Source: Chryseobacterium taichungense
GTDB lineage: Bacteria; Bacteroidota; Bacteroidia; Flavobacteriales; Weeksellaceae
NCBI RefSeq assembly: GCF_900109935.1
Contig: NZ_FOBV01000001.1
Location: 682,001-746,000, forward strand
Reading direction: 5' to 3'
Length of the DNA: 64,000 bases
Shown here: piece by piece, positions 62,788-64,000 of the stretch
How the letters are laid out: each line of letters begins with the position of its first letter
Numbering within the stretch: the first letter of the stretch is position 1
Made by a program: the position numbers and the translations under genes
Notes under the pieces: model-generated
Told to the model about the DNA's origin: nothing
Seen by the model: the letters and a program-made list of their open reading frames with translations, nothing else
The model's database searches: none

Positions 62788-64000
62788 TATAAATTCGTAG
62801 GCAAAGTAATGGTGAATGTAGAACCTTTTCCGACTTCAGACTTTACGGTGATTTCTCCTTTATAATCTTCCACCATTTTTCTGACCATTGACAAACCTAA
62901 GCCCATTCCGCTATTTTTAGAGGTAAAATTGGGTTCAAAAATTCTTTCATAAATATTTTCAGGAATTCCGATTCCATTATCCTGAACAGAGATCATTACC
63001 CGACGCTGATGTTGTTCTACGTCAACATTGATGATTAATTTTCTATCATCGCTTTCTGCCTGCCTTGCGTTGGTAACAAGATTGGTGATAATTCTGGACA
63101 GATAAATCTTGTCCATATTAATCATAATATTACTCTTATTTGAATGCATAAAAATACTGTCGTCATTGAAAACGCGCAGGATATCTTCGATTTCATTATT
63201 AAGATTAATGATTTCATTATTCTTCTCAGGAAGTTTGGCAAATTCGGAAAAAGCGGAAGCGACAGTGGCGATAAGATCAATCTGATCAACCATTGTTTTG
63301 CTCATTTGTTTTACTTTTTCTTTTATATTAGGGTCTTCAGGATTAAATTTTCTTTCAAAATTCTGAATCGTGAGCTTCATCGGAGTGAGTGGATTTTTCA
63401 CTTCATGAGCCACCTGTTTGGCCATTTCCCTCCAGGCTTCTTCAGACGCTTTAAAACGCAATCTCTCCTTTTGGTCCTGAATTTGAAGAATCATCCTGTT
63501 ATAGGCTCTTGCCAAAGCATTTAATTCATCATTTTTATAATATCGAATCGGCCGCATTTCATTTTCAAACAATGTAATACGCGTGATCATATCAGAAAAC
63601 TTAGTGATATTTTTAGCAAGATTATTCGACATTACCCAACTAAACCAAACGCTGAATAAAATGAGAATGATATCAACAAGAATAATATATTTCACATACG
63701 TATTAAGAACATCAAAATAGGCAGATTCATTATGGTATAAAGGAATATATACGATCGCAATTGGCTCAAGATCATTGTTTTTCAGCAACAGATAGGAAGA
63801 AGTAAGTACGGCATCCCGTGATGCATCATAGCCTTTGATATCAACCCTTGCTTTGGTCGACAGAATCCTGTTAACGATATTAATCGGTATCTTTTTCTGT
63901 TCTACCAGGCTTTCTTCTTTGTTTGAAAGTAAATAATTTCCTTTTAAGTCGTATAAAATAATGTCATGCTGGTTAATGTCTGCAATTTCAAAAATCTTGT
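62787..64000 (-). CDS. NtrY-like sensor histidine kinase (5' end outside window)
   Basis: The frame stays open to the right edge of the window, so the true start is missing; the TTG near 63788 is not the start. Visible parts in order: an extracytoplasmic sensor segment (ARVDIKGYDASRDAVLTSSY), a membrane helix (YIILVDIILILFSVWFSWVM), HAMP, the HisKA box with phosphorylated His in VAHEVKNPLTPMKL, then the ATPase N, G1 and G2 boxes (NLVTNARQAE, DNGIGIPE, GMGLGLSMV). The form is that of NtrY/AtoS-like kinases that control sigma-54 activators. The response regulator is not in the window. Confidence 0.9.
   Translation of the reverse strand, partial: KIFEIADINQHDIILYDLKGNYLLSNKEESLVEQKKIPINIVNRILSTKARVDIKGYDASRDAVLTSSYLLLKNNDLEPIAIVYIPLYHNESAYFDVLNTYVKYIILVDIILILFSVWFSWVMSNNLAKNITKFSDMITRITLFENEMRPIRYYKNDELNALARAYNRMILQIQDQKERLRFKASEEAWREMAKQVAHEVKNPLTPMKLTIQNFERKFNPEDPNIKEKVKQMSKTMVDQIDLIATVASAFSEFAKLPEKNNEIINLNNEIEDILRVFNDDSIFMHSNKSNIMINMDKIYLSRIITNLVTNARQAESDDRKLIINVDVEQHQRRVMISVQDNGIGIPENIYERIFEPNFTSKNSGMGLGLSMVRKMVEDYKGEITVKSEVGKGSTFTITLPTNL

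Overview
The window looks like a chromosome segment of a Flavobacteriia bacterium, most likely Chryseobacterium or a close relative in the Weeksellaceae. This rests on recognition of gene content, not on a search. The supporting signs are a type IX secretion sorting tail, bacillithiol synthesis (bshB1), ribosomal protein THX, the DUF2480, DUF3276 and DUF1573 families, a b558-type succinate dehydrogenase, LPS genes (lpxB, waaA), AT-rich DNA and promoters fitting the Bacteroidetes pattern TTG-N17-22-TAnnTTTG. Most of the window is ordinary core genome on both strands. No CRISPR array, insertion sequence, integrase or rRNA operon was seen.

Layout. 1-9222 (minus): 5' part of an RlmD-like rRNA methyltransferase, a redoxin-fold lipoprotein without CXXC, sdhC-sdhA-sdhB, comEC, lpxB. 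9386-11901 (plus): DUF2480, DUF2723 and DUF937 proteins, then THX and a MATE transporter on minus. 13707-18193 (plus): DUF2975 protein with its HTH partner, an S41 peptidase, aspS. 19219-22567 (plus): a Ku/LigD end-joining operon in which ligD is split between two reading frames at A-runs. 22595-27998: a lipoprotein gene broken by a stop codon, an SDR enzyme, nusB-DUF1573-yajC, an ABC exporter and a DUF3276 protein.

28324-34499 is the main accessory stretch: a T9SS cargo protein, an Ig-like lipoprotein and three secreted phage-tail-fibre-like proteins. Two of these three are tandem duplicates and the third is frameshifted. tRNA-His and bshB1 follow. 35699-41571 (minus) is a Ton cluster: exbB, two exbD, tonB, a small membrane protein, a PstS-like lipoprotein and a TPR protein. 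leuS follows, with an AT-rich expansion just before KMSKS. 45726-51282 holds envelope genes (acyltransferase, glycosyltransferase, waaA, NlpC/P60 peptidase, O-methyltransferase). The right end carries an OmpA lipoprotein, tilS, a DsbD-like protein, an orphan exbD, lipoproteins, a hydrolase, a patatin, nrnA-like, rpmH, ftsE-like, trmN6-like and a truncated NtrY-like kinase.

Points that most deserve a second look: the split ligD, whose halves rejoin by one -1 shift at A-AAA-AAG or at a nearby A9 run; the tail-fibre-like cluster with a one-base frameshift; a CRP/FNR-like palindrome at about -41 of the predicted sdh promoter; and the 22% GC insertion in LeuRS.
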